From positions 1 to 64,000 of the forward strand of contig JASDDH010000011.1 in the NCBI GenBank assembly GCA_030407505.1: a DNA stretch of 64,000 bases. The letters are read 5' to 3'. Shown one piece after another: positions 10,412 through 19,224 of this stretch. A program made the position numbers and the translations under genes. Positions within the stretch are counted from its first letter, which is position 1; every line of letters begins with the position of its first letter. The notes under the pieces were generated by a model. That model was given only the letters and a program-made list of their open reading frames with translations. It searched no databases and was not told the DNA's origin. The stretch is from Planococcus sp. APC 4015. GTDB taxonomy: Bacteria > Actinomycetota > Actinomycetes > Actinomycetales > Microbacteriaceae.

Positions 10412-11809
10412 GTGAGCGACTTCCCCGACGCCGAGTACGTCATCCTGTCGAGTCGGCTCATCCCCGACATGGACGGCGGGTACACCCTCGCCACGCTCGC
10501 CCGAGCCCGCCAGATGGCCGCAGCCGGCGTGCACGGCGGGCGGGGTCCGCTGCTGCTGACGGTCGACCCGGGCACACCGGCCGAGCACGCCCGCCACCGC
10601 GCGGCCTTCGACGGGCGCGACCTCGTGGTCGATCCGACGCGCATGCGCAACCTGTTCGACGAGGCGGCCGATCCCGCAGGCGGAGCCGCGTCGTGGCTGC
10701 GGGCGGCCGCGCGCGCGGGTGGTGCGGACCCTGCTCTCGAGTACCGGGTGATTCCGGATGCCGCTGGCCGCCCGGTCGTGTCGCTCCCCGTGATCGCGGG
10801 CGACCCCGACTGGCACATCAGCGACGCCGCGGTCGTCGTGCACGACGGCACGGGCGCCGGGATCGGGGTGCTCGGCGGATTCGGCGCGCTCTATCGGGCG
10901 TGGCTGGCGCACGTCGTGGCCGGACTGCGCGCGGCGGACGCCTCGCGTCCGGTGGTCGTGGTGTGCGAGTCGCGCCAACTCGGCGAGCTCCTCGTCGGAT
11001 GGGACGACCCCGACGTGCGCCTGCTGCACGCGATCCACACGATCCACCTCGAGCCGCCCTACACCCCCGATGCCGCGCTGAACACGCTGTGGTCGCGCTG
11101 GTTCTCGGTGGCGGAGCGATTCGACGCGGTGCTCTGGCCGACCCACGCGCAACGCGCCGACGTGGCCGACCGATTCGGCGACGCGGGCGTGCACGTCGTC
11201 GTGCCGCACGGCGTCGCGTCGGCGGCATCCGTGCCCCCGGGGTCCGAGCGCGTCCCCGGCCGCGTCGTGATGCTCAACCGACTGGCACCGGGCAAGCGCG
11301 TCGATCATGCCGTGCGTGCTTTCGCCGCGGTGGTCGCCGGCGTGCCGGAGGCGACGCTCGACATCTACGGCGAGGGGGCGGAGCGGGCGGCGCTGCAGGC
11401 GCTCATCGACGACCTCGGCCTGACCGCGCACGTCGTGCTGCGCGGCGCGACCGACGATCCGGCCCGGGCGCTGCGCGCGGCATCCGCCTATCTGTCCACC
11501 TCGGCATACGAGGGCCAGGGTCTCGCGATCGTCGAGGCGCTGGTCGACGGATGCCCGGTGGTGTCGTACGACGCGCCGTACGGGCCTCGCGAGCTGCTGA
11601 GCCGAGGTGGCGGCGTGCTCGTGCCCGACGGTGACGTCGACGCCCTCGCCGGCGCCGTCGTGCAGGTGCTCACCGATCCCGACCTGCACCACCGGCTGGC
11701 GGTCGAGGCTGTGCAGTCGGCGCGCGCGGTCGACCCCGCCCACGCGATGGCTGCGCTCGCCGGCGCCGCGCGAGACGTGCTCGGGCGTCCCAGTCGACGC
11801 TCTCGGTGA
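10412..11809 (+). CDS. Glycosyltransferase, GT4-like (TagE-type)
   Basis: A predicted cytoplasmic GT-B enzyme of 465 residues. The N-terminus PDMDGGYTLATLARARQMA is typical of poly(glycerol-phosphate) glucosyltransferase-like proteins. The C-terminal Rossmann half carries RVVMLNRLAPGKRVDHAV, LDIYGEGAERAAL, and the nucleotide-sugar-binding YEGQGLAIVEALVDGCPVVS. It may glycosylate a wall polymer; donor and acceptor are unknown. GTG 10412 lies 6 nt after CAGGAT, giving a leaderless start. Confidence 0.85.
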   Translation: MSDFPDAEYVILSSRLIPDMDGGYTLATLARARQMAAAGVHGGRGPLLLTVDPGTPAEHARHRAAFDGRDLVVDPTRMRNLFDEAADPAGGAASWLRAAARAGGADPALEYRVIPDAAGRPVVSLPVIAGDPDWHISDAAVVVHDGTGAGIGVLGGFGALYRAWLAHVVAGLRAADASRPVVVVCESRQLGELLVGWDDPDVRLLHAIHTIHLEPPYTPDAALNTLWSRWFSVAERFDAVLWPTHAQRADVADRFGDAGVHVVVPHGVASAASVPPGSERVPGRVVMLNRLAPGKRVDHAVRAFAAVVAGVPEATLDIYGEGAERAALQALIDDLGLTAHVVLRGATDDPARALRAASAYLSTSAYEGQGLAIVEALVDGCPVVSYDAPYGPRELLSRGGGVLVPDGDVDALAGAVVQVLTDPDLHHRLAVEAVQSARAVDPAHAMAALAGAARDVLGRPSRRSR

Positions 11810-11852
11810 CTCAGCCCGTGCGGGTGCGCGCCGCGCGAGGTCGACTTCGCAT

Positions 11853-11909
11853 GGTCTCGCCGCGACCGCACGTCGTTCACGCGCAGGACGTGCGGTTTCG
11901 GCGAGAACC
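11853..11909. repeat. Palindromic element between the glycosyltransferase and MBL genes
   Basis: GGTCTCGCCGCGACCGCACG (from 11853) and GACGTGCGGTTTCGGCGAGA (from 11887) form an imperfect stem of about 22 bp with a 12-nt loop. It lies between two convergent genes and could serve as a bidirectional terminator. Its length and mismatches look more like a dispersed REP-type element; no second copy was seen in the window. Confidence 0.6.
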
Positions 11910-11944
11910 TGCGGTCTCGGCTGTGAAGAGCTGGTGTTGAGCGA

Positions 11945-12658
11945 TCACCCGGCGTCGGCGCGGATCGCCTCCACGATGCTCGCGGGCGATCCCTGCCACG
12001 GTGCGCCGTGGCCGGGCAGGACCCAGGTGGCATCGACGTCGGCGATGCGGGCGAGCGAGGCCGACGCCTGCGTCGGGTCATCGGTGAACGGCGCCGGCTG
12101 AGCGCCGACGCGGCCCGTGGTGACGTGGCGCGTGGTGAGGGCGTCCCCCACGAACAGCGCCCGCGCGACGGGGGAGTGGATCGCGATGCTTCCGGGCGAG
12201 TGCCCCGGCAGGCCGATGATGCGCGGCGCGCCGGGCAGATCGAGCGCATCTCCGTCGGTGACCTCGACGACCTCGGTGAGAGGCTTCGTGCGCATCGCGC
12301 CCTTCCGCAGTCCGTAGGCGAAGAATCCGAGCGTCGGGCCAGGCTTCATCTTCGGCATCGGGGTCTTCGGAGCAGCTTCGCCGCGCGCACGGCCGGCATC
12401 GGCCGCGTGGACGAAGACGGGCACCCCGGCTTCGACGCGGAGTCGCTCGGCGAAGCCGATGTGGTCGTCGTCGCCGTGCGTCACGATGAGGCCCTTGACG
12501 TCTGCGAGTCCGAGGCCGAGCGAAGCGAGTTCGGAGAGGAGCTCCTTCCACTGGCCGGGCATTCCCGCGTCGACGACCGTGACTCCCTCCGGCGTGACGA
12601 TGAGATAGGCGGCGACGATGTCGCTGCCGATGCGGTGGAGATGATCGTTGAGTCGCAT
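11945..12658 (-). CDS. MBL-fold metallo-hydrolase
   Basis: A 237-residue metallo-beta-lactamase-fold enzyme. The metal motif is THGDDDHIG, so the first His of HxHxDH is kept and the second is replaced by Asp, with later metal ligands in GLPGHSPGS and FVGDAL and a closing LPGHGAPW. The substrate is unknown. It is divergent from a TetR regulator, with overlapping promoters in the 76-bp gap, so it is likely the TetR target. GGGAGG lies 5 nt before the ATG. Confidence 0.85.
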   Translation of the reverse strand: MRLNDHLHRIGSDIVAAYLIVTPEGVTVVDAGMPGQWKELLSELASLGLGLADVKGLIVTHGDDDHIGFAERLRVEAGVPVFVHAADAGRARGEAAPKTPMPKMKPGPTLGFFAYGLRKGAMRTKPLTEVVEVTDGDALDLPGAPRIIGLPGHSPGSIAIHSPVARALFVGDALTTRHVTTGRVGAQPAPFTDDPTQASASLARIADVDATWVLPGHGAPWQGSPASIVEAIRADAG

Positions 12659-12674
12659 GAGGGCCTCCCGTGGC

Positions 12675-12722
12675 TTGTGCTGGCTATGCTACGTAGCTAT
12701 CATGGCTAATGTCAATAGCTAT
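12675..12722. promoter_or_regulatory. Overlapping divergent promoters and candidate TetR operators
   Basis: Rightward: TTGTGC (12675-12680), 17 bp, TATCAT (12698-12703). Leftward on the complement: TTGACA (12715-12710), 18 bp, TAGCAT (12691-12686). Inside lie the perfect palindrome GCTACGTAGC (12688-12697) and a TAGCTAT direct repeat (12694 and 12716, 22 bp apart). A dimer bound here would cover both promoters. Confidence 0.65.
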
Positions 12723-12734
12723 GAGGAGCCTCAC

Positions 12735-13301
12735 ATGCCCACCCCCGACCGCACGTCACTCTCTGAGATCGTCGACGCCGGCCGCGTCCTCCTCGAAGCA
12801 GGCGGCCCGGCGGGCGTCACCATGAGCGCGGTCGCCGCGAGCGTCGGCGTCCGCGCCCCCTCGCTCTACAAGCGCGTGCGCGACCGCGACGCGTTGATCC
12901 TCCTCCTCGCCGAAGCGACCGCCGATGAGCTGACCGGGCGGCTGGTGGCCTCGAGGGCCTCGCTCGCCGACTACGCCCGCACGTTCCGCGCGTTCGCGCA
13001 TGAACGACCCGAAGGTTTCCGGCTCATGTTCGCGGTCGAGGGCGCCGCTGAGGCAGCCGGTCGCGCGGCCGCGCCGATCGTCGTCGCGGCCCGCGACCTC
13101 GTCGGCGAGGATCAGGCGCTCGCATCGGCACGCCTGTTCACCGCCTGGGTGACCGGGTTCGTCACGATGGAACTCGCGGGCAGCTTCCGCATGGGCGGAG
13201 ACGTCGATGACGCGTTCGAGTTCGCCCTGGCCACGATCGAGGCAGGGTTGGCGGCTCAGGCCTCGCGGCCCGGCCAGGTCTTGCCCGCCCACGGGTCGTA
13301 G
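12735..13301 (+). CDS. TetR/AcrR family transcriptional regulator
   Basis: A 188-residue repressor-type protein. The N-terminal HTH is SEIVDAGRVLLEAGGPAGVT, then MSAVAASVGVRAPSLYKRV; the C-terminal part is a TetR_C WHG-like ligand domain with FHAF-type helices. ATG 12735 is chosen over in-frame ATG 12702 because GAGGAG precedes it by 6 nt and the shorter form begins just before the HTH. It probably controls itself and the divergent MBL hydrolase. Its 3' end overlaps the convergent LigD-polymerase gene by 46 bp. Confidence 0.88.
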   Translation: MPTPDRTSLSEIVDAGRVLLEAGGPAGVTMSAVAASVGVRAPSLYKRVRDRDALILLLAEATADELTGRLVASRASLADYARTFRAFAHERPEGFRLMFAVEGAAEAAGRAAAPIVVAARDLVGEDQALASARLFTAWVTGFVTMELAGSFRMGGDVDDAFEFALATIEAGLAAQASRPGQVLPAHGS

Positions 13302-14491
13302 TCGGCGATCAGGGCCTCCTGCGGTGGGCGCTCGGCCTCGACGACATGCTGCAGGTTCACTCTCACGCGGTACCAGAGCGACGACGAACCCCGCATCCCG
13401 TCGATCATGACGTCTGCCGGGTGCAGCTGCGACTCGACCGACGGATGCCCGCTCTTCCACACCTCGAGGGCATCGAGGGCCTCGGGCTTGGTCTTGGTGC
13501 GGGCCACCTCGATGAGCGGCATGGTGGACTGCCGGCGTCCGTCGGCGCCGCTGCGGGGCGCCTTCTCAGCCGGACCGAGCTCGTCGGCCAGACGCAGCAG
13601 GCCGTCGAGGGTGCCGACCGCGTCGTCGATGCCTTCGTGGGGGTCGCCGTTCTCGGCGTACCTGCCGGGCACGGTGAGCACCGTGAACTCCTCGGGCCGG
13701 CGCAGGCGAACCTCGTCCCACCGCAGCGGCGTCGACACCCGGGCGTCGGGCAGGGGCCGGATCGAATAGGCGGATGCCACCGTACGGTCCTTCGCGTTCT
13801 GGTTGAAGTCGACGAACACGCTCTCGCCGCGCTCCTCCTTCCACCACCGCGCCGTCGCCAGCCCCGGTGCCCGGTTCTCGACCTCCCGGGCGAGCGTCTC
13901 GGCGGCCAGCCGCACCTGCGGATAGTCCCATCGTGGGTCGATGCGCACGAGGATGTGCAGGCCGCGCGAGCCGCTGGTCTTGGGCCACCCGACGAGTCCG
14001 CACTCGTCGAGCACCTCTCGAGCGATGAAGGCGACGTCGACGATCTGCGTCCAGTCCACGCCGGGCATCGGGTCGAGGTCGATGCGCAGCTCGTCGGGGT
14101 GATCGAGGTCTTCGGCGCGCACCGGATGGGGGTTCAGGTCGAGGCACCCGAGGTTCGCGATCCAGGCGAGGCCCGCGGCATCCCGGATCACCGCCTCTTC
14201 GGCAGACGTTCCCCGCGCGTACTGCAGTGTCGCCGTGTCGATGAAGTCGGGGTGGTTCTCGGGCACGCGCTTCTGGAAGAAGGCCTCCTGGTCGATGCCC
14301 TTCACGAATCGCTTGAGCACCATGGGACGCCCGCCGGCGCCGCGCAGGGCGCCCTCGGCGACCGCGAGGTAGTACTGCACGATGTCGAGCTTGGACAGAC
14401 CGGGCTCGGGGAACACGATCTTGTCGGGGCTCGAGATGCGCACCTCGTGCCCGTCGACGTCGAGGAACACTTCTTTGCGTGCGGGACTCAT
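13256..14491 (-). CDS. LigD-type polymerase (archaeo-eukaryotic primase fold), longer paralogue
   Basis: A stand-alone homologue of the LigD polymerase domain, the primase-polymerase of bacterial end joining. In order: KLDIVQYYLAVAEGAL, the DxD metal motif ELRIDLDPMPG, SGSRGLHILVRI, WWKEERGESVFVDFNQN with the third acidic residue, and a C-terminal extension of about 110 residues beyond the usual ~300. No ligase or 3'-phosphoesterase domain is attached. TAGCGT lies 6 nt before the ATG on this strand. A second, shorter paralogue lies at 59478-60515. No ku gene is visible. Confidence 0.88.
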   Translation of the reverse strand: MSPARKEVFLDVDGHEVRISSPDKIVFPEPGLSKLDIVQYYLAVAEGALRGAGGRPMVLKRFVKGIDQEAFFQKRVPENHPDFIDTATLQYARGTSAEEAVIRDAAGLAWIANLGCLDLNPHPVRAEDLDHPDELRIDLDPMPGVDWTQIVDVAFIAREVLDECGLVGWPKTSGSRGLHILVRIDPRWDYPQVRLAAETLAREVENRAPGLATARWWKEERGESVFVDFNQNAKDRTVASAYSIRPLPDARVSTPLRWDEVRLRRPEEFTVLTVPGRYAENGDPHEGIDDAVGTLDGLLRLADELGPAEKAPRSGADGRRQSTMPLIEVARTKTKPEALDALEVWKSGHPSVESQLHPADVMIDGMRGSSSLWYRVRVNLQHVVEAERPPQEALIADYDPWAGKTWPGREA

Positions 14492-14529
14492 ACCGTCACG
14501 CTAGCGAGGACAGCAGACGTCGGCCACGG

Positions 14530-16551
14530 TCACCAGACCAGGAGTCCGCGGCCGATGAGCCACGCCGTGAAGCCCACCGACGCGAGTGCCGACAGCGACA
14601 GCACGAGCCGGTCGCCGAACGATCCGTCGCCGCCCGCCCACGCGCGCACGAGGAGCACGATCAGCACAACGGCCGCCGCCAGGCCGACGAGGGGGAGGAG
14701 GATCAGCGGCCACGCGGCGGGCGGAAGGCCGAAGATGAGCACGGCGCGGTCGGTCGCCGCGATCACAAGGGCGAGCGCGCCGACGAAGGTCAGGTGTGCT
14801 GCCGCCGAGACGGATGCCGCGAGCACCGCGCCCTCGGGTGCGCCGCCCCGCCGGCGCACGAGCCAGGCGAGTCCGTACCCGATTCCGTACAGCAGGGTGA
14901 GCACGAGCCCCACCGAAGTGAGCCCGCCGACCGCGATCTGAACGGGGTCGCGTTGCACGATGATGTCGGCGTAGGCGCGGCGGATGGCCGACGACGGATC
15001 GATGTCGGCTGTCGTGACGAACCTCGGCGGGACCTCGCGGTCGACGCAGCCGATGTCGGGCGACGTCAGTGGATCGCGGAGGAATCCTTCGGCGATGTCG
15101 GCGGGGCATCCACCACTCGCGACCGTGTCGTGACCGGCGTAGGGGAGCGTGAGCGCTGCGGTGCGCGACAGGCCGACGACCGCAGCCTGTACAGATGTCA
15201 GCGGTGCGGACGGGTCGAAATCGCCTGTCAGCAGCAGCACGGGCAGGCCGCTGGGCACGACGTCGTTCTCGATCGGCGAGAGGGCGGGCACGCCCCAGGC
15301 GGCGCATTCCTCGCGGATGGGCCGCACCGGCAGGCGGGGTGCGAAGACGCCGGTGGCGGCGGCCTCTGAGATCCGCGCATCATCGTTGAAGGGGATCTCC
15401 TCGGCGCAGTCGATCGAGAGAGCCAGGCCCTCCGCGGGCGAATCCGCCGCCTCGAGAGTCCGCTGCGCGAAGGGCGCGGCGGCGTCGGCTCTGCCGCGCG
15501 CGAGCTGGTCGACCACGAAGGGCAGGGCCCGTACCGACTCGGTGTCGCGCAGGGCGCTGCGGATCCCGTCGGCGATCACCGGTGGCGTCAGCTCGACGCG
15601 CACGGGGGAGCCGTCGAATGAGGCCGTCACCGACAGCGGATCACTCTGCGCCCGCGCGAACACCTGCTCGAGGGTGTCGGCGAGGTCGGGGTAGGCCTCG
15701 GCGCAGTGCGCGTCGGCGGCACATGCCGCGATCACAGCGGTCAGAGCGCCCTCGAACCCGGCGGGCAGAACCTCGTACCGGTTCACGTTCGGCGGCTGCA
15801 CGCCGTCGAGGACCACCGATCTGATGCCGGCGGGCTGATCGCGCAGCACGGTCAGCGCCAGCCGGGAACCGTACTCGGCCCCGTACAGGTTCCACGCGTC
15901 GTAGCCGAGCGCTGCGCGCAGGTCGGCGAGGTCTGCCGCGCTCGCCGCACTCGTGTATGCCGAGAGATCGATGCCGTCGGCGACGAGTCGGTCGCGGCAC
16001 TGCTGCATGAGGGTGAGCCGTCGCGCATCGGCGGCGTCGCCGGTGACCAGCGTGCCGTCGTCGATGAAGGCGCCGGTCGACAGCTCGGGACAGTCGAGCG
16101 ACGGCTCGGCGAGGACGCCGCCGCGCTGCTCGACGAGGATCACATCGCGGTCCGCGTACATCCACTCCGCGGCGAGGAGAGCGGGGAGGGCGTGGAGCGT
16201 GCCGGCGCCGGTGTCGCCGATCGTCGGAACGACGAGCGGATCTGCCGCGGGCGCCTCCGAGCCGGCGGCGATGACCGCGAACGGCAGTCGCAGCGTGCGC
16301 TCGGGGTCGGCGCCGGCATCTCGGCGCTCGGGAACGGTGAGGTGACCGCACCGCACCCGGTCTTCGTATCGGGCGGGAACATCGACCGCGCACGGTGCGC
16401 TCTCGAACTCATCTTCATCGACGGCCGACGGATGCCGCGGCCCGGCGTGCGCGGCATCCGTCATCGTCAGCGGCACCACCCCCACGGCCAGGGTGATCAC
16501 GATCGCGAGGAAAGCCCGCACCCGCCTCGGTCGACGCCGCGCCGCATACAT
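14530..16551 (-). CDS. TAP-family alpha/beta-hydrolase-like protein with membrane tail, nucleophile missing
   Basis: A 673-residue exported protein: signal or anchor helix (FLAIVITLAVGVVPL), an alpha/beta-hydrolase/TAP region (about residues 50-520), then about four transmembrane helices. Family members of this tripeptidyl-aminopeptidase group carry G-x-S-Y-G at the nucleophile elbow. Here the same place reads NLYGAEYGSRLAL, with Glu (codon GAG, about residue 226) where Ser belongs. The acid and base regions remain (LLTGDFDPSAP and AGHDTVASGGCP). It may be a non-catalytic binding protein. TAGAGT precedes the ATG by 6 nt. Confidence 0.82.
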   Translation of the reverse strand: MYAARRRPRRVRAFLAIVITLAVGVVPLTMTDAAHAGPRHPSAVDEDEFESAPCAVDVPARYEDRVRCGHLTVPERRDAGADPERTLRLPFAVIAAGSEAPAADPLVVPTIGDTGAGTLHALPALLAAEWMYADRDVILVEQRGGVLAEPSLDCPELSTGAFIDDGTLVTGDAADARRLTLMQQCRDRLVADGIDLSAYTSAASAADLADLRAALGYDAWNLYGAEYGSRLALTVLRDQPAGIRSVVLDGVQPPNVNRYEVLPAGFEGALTAVIAACAADAHCAEAYPDLADTLEQVFARAQSDPLSVTASFDGSPVRVELTPPVIADGIRSALRDTESVRALPFVVDQLARGRADAAAPFAQRTLEAADSPAEGLALSIDCAEEIPFNDDARISEAAATGVFAPRLPVRPIREECAAWGVPALSPIENDVVPSGLPVLLLTGDFDPSAPLTSVQAAVVGLSRTAALTLPYAGHDTVASGGCPADIAEGFLRDPLTSPDIGCVDREVPPRFVTTADIDPSSAIRRAYADIIVQRDPVQIAVGGLTSVGLVLTLLYGIGYGLAWLVRRRGGAPEGAVLAASVSAAAHLTFVGALALVIAATDRAVLIFGLPPAAWPLILLPLVGLAAAVVLIVLLVRAWAGGDGSFGDRLVLSLSALASVGFTAWLIGRGLLVW

Positions 16552-16581
16552 GTGGTCACTCTATGCCGCGGAGAGAAAACG

Positions 16582-16615
16582 ACGGAGGGGCCGCCCCGAT
16601 GGGCGGCCCCTCCGT
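16582..16615 (-). terminator. Intrinsic terminator of the Bax-inhibitor-1 gene
   Basis: A perfect 15-bp stem ACGGAGGGGCCGCCC / GGGCGGCCCCTCCGT with a 4-nt loop is followed on the minus strand by CGTTTTCTC. It lies between the BI-1 stop and the TAP-like gene, both on the minus strand. Confidence 0.85.
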
Positions 16616-16621
16616 GTTGCT

Positions 16622-16706
16622 GAGGTTTCGATACGCGGCGCTTCGCGGCGCTACTCAACCTAGACCCGAGCCGCATCAACGCCGCTTCGCGGCATTGATC
16701 CGTCTC
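16622..16706. repeat. Two adjacent dispersed palindromes
   Basis: The first (16622-16661) runs GAGGTTTCGATACGCGGCGC, then a TTC loop, and its near-complement ending CTACTCAACCT. From memory this form (GGTTTCGATACG...CTACTCAACC) recurs in actinobacterial genomes. The second (about 16673-16697) is ATCAACGCCGC/GCGGCATTGAT around TTC. Confidence 0.65.
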
Positions 16707-16710
16707 GCGT

Positions 16711-17631
16711 CTAGTTGCTGCCGCGGACGATCGCGATGATGCGGAGGATCTCGACGTAGAGCCAGACGACCGTCACCATGATGCCGAAGGCGCCGAGCCA
16801 GCCGTACTGACGGGGGGCGCCGTTGCGCACGCCCTGCTGGATCGAGTCGAAGTCGAGCACGAGTGAGTAGGCGGCCATGATGACGACGAGGACACCGATG
16901 ATCAGACCGAGCGGGATGCCCATGACGGTCTGGCTCAGCAGGCCGAATGCGCCACCGGCGATCGGCACGTTGAACAGCATGAGGCCGACGTTGACGAGCG
17001 AGAAGACCAGGTAGCCGACCATGGCGATCATGAAGACCTTGGTGGCCTTCTTCGACGCGCGCACCTTGCCGCTGGCGAAGAGGGCGAGGGTCACGCCGAC
17101 GACCGACAGCGTGGCGAGGGTCGCCTGGAAGACGATGCCCTCCCACTGGGTCTCGAAGAACGCCGAGATGCCGCCGACGAAGAGTCCCTCGAAGGCCGCG
17201 TAGGCGAAGATCAGCGCGGGACGCACCTTCTTGCGCGACGTGAAGATGATGACCATGGCGAGCACGAAGCCACCGAGCGCACCGATCATCCAGGGAAGGA
17301 TCGAGACCTGCGCGCCGGGGATCGCGGCGATGCCGCCGAGGGTCCAGACCCAGCCGACGGCTGCCGTGACGAGGAGGATCGCGAAGAGGGCGACGGTCTT
17401 GAGGACCGAGTCCTCGATCGTCATGCGATCGGTCTCGACGGCTCCGGCGGGCGGGGCGGCGTACATGCCCTCGAGCCGGGCGTTCGCCGCGGCGTCGACG
17501 CCGGCACGCTGTGCGGCAGCGGTCTGGGTCGCGCCGCCGATGTTCGCGGCCTGCGCGCCACCGGGGTACGAACGGACGGCCTTCGGGTCCTGGAAGGCCG
17601 GATTGTTGAATGCGGGGTTGTTGAGGGCCAC
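16711..17631 (-). CDS. Bax inhibitor-1/YccA family membrane protein
   Basis: A polytopic membrane protein of about 306 residues. A soluble N-terminus with a short duplication (NNPAFNNPAFQDP) is followed by seven hydrophobic helices with the BI-1 pattern, including the WEGIVFQATLATLSVVGVTL segment and the conserved LDFDSI in the last loop. The family is linked to calcium leak and stress tolerance; the role here is unknown. The start is uncertain. I prefer GTG 17631, giving MALNNPAFNNP with GGAG 10 nt upstream; GTG 17640 is the alternative. Confidence 0.85.
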   Translation of the reverse strand: MALNNPAFNNPAFQDPKAVRSYPGGAQAANIGGATQTAAAQRAGVDAAANARLEGMYAAPPAGAVETDRMTIEDSVLKTVALFAILLVTAAVGWVWTLGGIAAIPGAQVSILPWMIGALGGFVLAMVIIFTSRKKVRPALIFAYAAFEGLFVGGISAFFETQWEGIVFQATLATLSVVGVTLALFASGKVRASKKATKVFMIAMVGYLVFSLVNVGLMLFNVPIAGGAFGLLSQTVMGIPLGLIIGVLVVIMAAYSLVLDFDSIQQGVRNGAPRQYGWLGAFGIMVTVVWLYVEILRIIAIVRGSN

Positions 17632-17767
17632 TGCTCTCACACTCCAAAGTCGGGGGTCTCCAGCACTGTGCTGTTGAACCACGATATCGGAACGGCGCCC
17701 GATCTCGGCAGGCGCGTGCTGTGAGAGGTCTTTGAACGGCGCGACGTGCTCGGGCTAGCCTGGGACG

Positions 17768-18784
17768 GTGCCGCGCCGCATCCCGCTCGTCATCGGTCAC
17801 CGAGGTGCTCCGGGGTATCGCCCCGAGCATTCGCGGTCCTCGTACGACCTCGCTTTCGCCATGGGCGCCGACGCCGTCGAGCCCGATGTCGTCGTGTCGA
17901 AGGACGGCGTGCTGGTCGTGCGTCACGAGAACGAGATCTCGGGCACGACCGACGTCGCCGATCACCCGGAGTTCGCCGATCGGCGGACGACGAAGACGAT
18001 CGACGGCGCCGAGCTGACCGGGTGGTTCACCGAGGACTTCACGTGGGACGAGATCGCCACGCTCCGATGCCGCGAGCGACTCCCGAAGGTGCGCGCATCG
18101 AGTGCGACGTTCGATGGGGAGCAGCCGGTCCTGCGTCTGCGCGACGTGCTCGACCTCGCCCGCGCGGCGTCGCTCGAGTACGGCCGCGAGCTCGGCGTGG
18201 TGGTGGAGATCAAGCACGCGACGTACTTCTCCTCCCTCGGATGGGACATCGCCGATCTCGTCGCGCGAGAGCTCGAGGCCGCGGGCTGGGCGCACGGCGA
18301 GCTGCCCCTGACGATCGAGGCGTTCGAGTCGACGGTGCTGCGCCGGGTCAAGGAGCGCGGCATCCGGGGCACGTACATCTATCTGCTCGAGGCGGCCGGG
18401 CGCCCCTTCGACCTGGTCGCCCGTGACGGCCGCGCGGCGATGACCTACCGCCAGACGACTGCCCCTGCGGGACTCGACGCGCTCGTCGGCGTGGTCGACG
18501 GCATCAGCGTCGACAAGCGCATGATCCTCGCCCCAGACAAGCTCGGGCGGCTGACGGGGCCGACGCGCGTCGTCGCGGATGCCCACGAGCGCGGACTTCG
18601 CGTCTTCACGTGGACGTGCCGTCCCGAGAACAACTTCCTGATCGGTCAGTTCCGCGCGAGCCGTGACCCCGCGGCGTTCGGCGACTGGGAGAGCGAGTGG
18701 GGCGTGATCCGGGATGCCGGCGTCGACGGCGTCTTCGTGGACCATCCCGATCTCGGCGTCGCCTTCTTCGGTGGGGCGGCATGA
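17768..18784 (+). CDS. Glycerophosphodiester phosphodiesterase family protein
   Basis: A 338-residue TIM-barrel enzyme expected to hydrolyse glycerophosphodiesters to sn-glycerol-3-phosphate and an alcohol. It shows the GDPD signatures VIGHRGAPGYRPEHSRSSY, VEPDVVVSKDGVLVVRHE, VVVEIKHA and a C-terminal DGVFVDHPDLG. No signal peptide is visible, so it is probably cytoplasmic. GTG 17768 follows TAGCCT (17756-17761) by 6 nt. The ATGA overlap with the first crcB makes it the first gene of a three-gene operon. Confidence 0.9.
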   Translation: MPRRIPLVIGHRGAPGYRPEHSRSSYDLAFAMGADAVEPDVVVSKDGVLVVRHENEISGTTDVADHPEFADRRTTKTIDGAELTGWFTEDFTWDEIATLRCRERLPKVRASSATFDGEQPVLRLRDVLDLARAASLEYGRELGVVVEIKHATYFSSLGWDIADLVARELEAAGWAHGELPLTIEAFESTVLRRVKERGIRGTYIYLLEAAGRPFDLVARDGRAAMTYRQTTAPAGLDALVGVVDGISVDKRMILAPDKLGRLTGPTRVVADAHERGLRVFTWTCRPENNFLIGQFRASRDPAAFGDWESEWGVIRDAGVDGVFVDHPDLGVAFFGGAA

Positions 18785-19224
18785 TGTCGAGCGACGACGA
18801 CAGGACCAGCCCGCAGCCGCTGTACACCCAGCCGCGCCTCGTGCTGCTCGTCTTCGCCGGGGGAGTGCTCGGCACAGCCGCGCGCGAGGCGGTCGTGCTG
18901 CTCATGGCTTCGGACGGGCTGCCCTGGGGGGTGCTCACCGTGAACCTCGTCGGTGCATTCCTACTCGGGATGCTGGTTCGCGGTCTCGAGGCGCGCGACG
19001 AGACGCCCCGCCGCCGCAGCGTGCGGCTGTTCGCCGGAGCCGGCATGCTGGGCGGATTCACGACGTACAGCGCGCTCGCCACCGACGCCCTGCTGCTCCT
19101 CGAGACCGCGCCGATGCTCGGCGTCGCGTTCGCGCTCGTGAGCGTCGTGGCAGGCGTGCTGTGCGCCGCGGCGGGATGGGCGGTCGCGGCCCGGCTGTGG
19201 CCGCGGCATCCGGAGTCATCGTGA
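18781..19224 (+). CDS. crcB: CrcB/Fluc fluoride channel subunit 1
   Basis: A 147-residue protein with four membrane helices. It shows the Fluc features GGVLGTAAREAV (equivalent of GGxxGAxxRY), WGVLTVNLVGAFLLGML with the pore Asn, and GGFTTYSALATD. Fluc channels export fluoride as dual-topology dimers. It overlaps the GDPD stop (ATGA) and the next crcB (GTGA), so all three genes are translationally coupled. Its N-terminus is longer than that of the partner. Confidence 0.92.
   Translation: MMSSDDDRTSPQPLYTQPRLVLLVFAGGVLGTAAREAVVLLMASDGLPWGVLTVNLVGAFLLGMLVRGLEARDETPRRRSVRLFAGAGMLGGFTTYSALATDALLLLETAPMLGVAFALVSVVAGVLCAAAGWAVAARLWPRHPESS

Noticed and set aside
17690..17767. Fluoride riboswitch before the GDPD-crcB-crcB operon
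   Set aside because: No crcB-motif pseudoknot or GGNGAU-like core was recognised, and the first gene appears leaderless.
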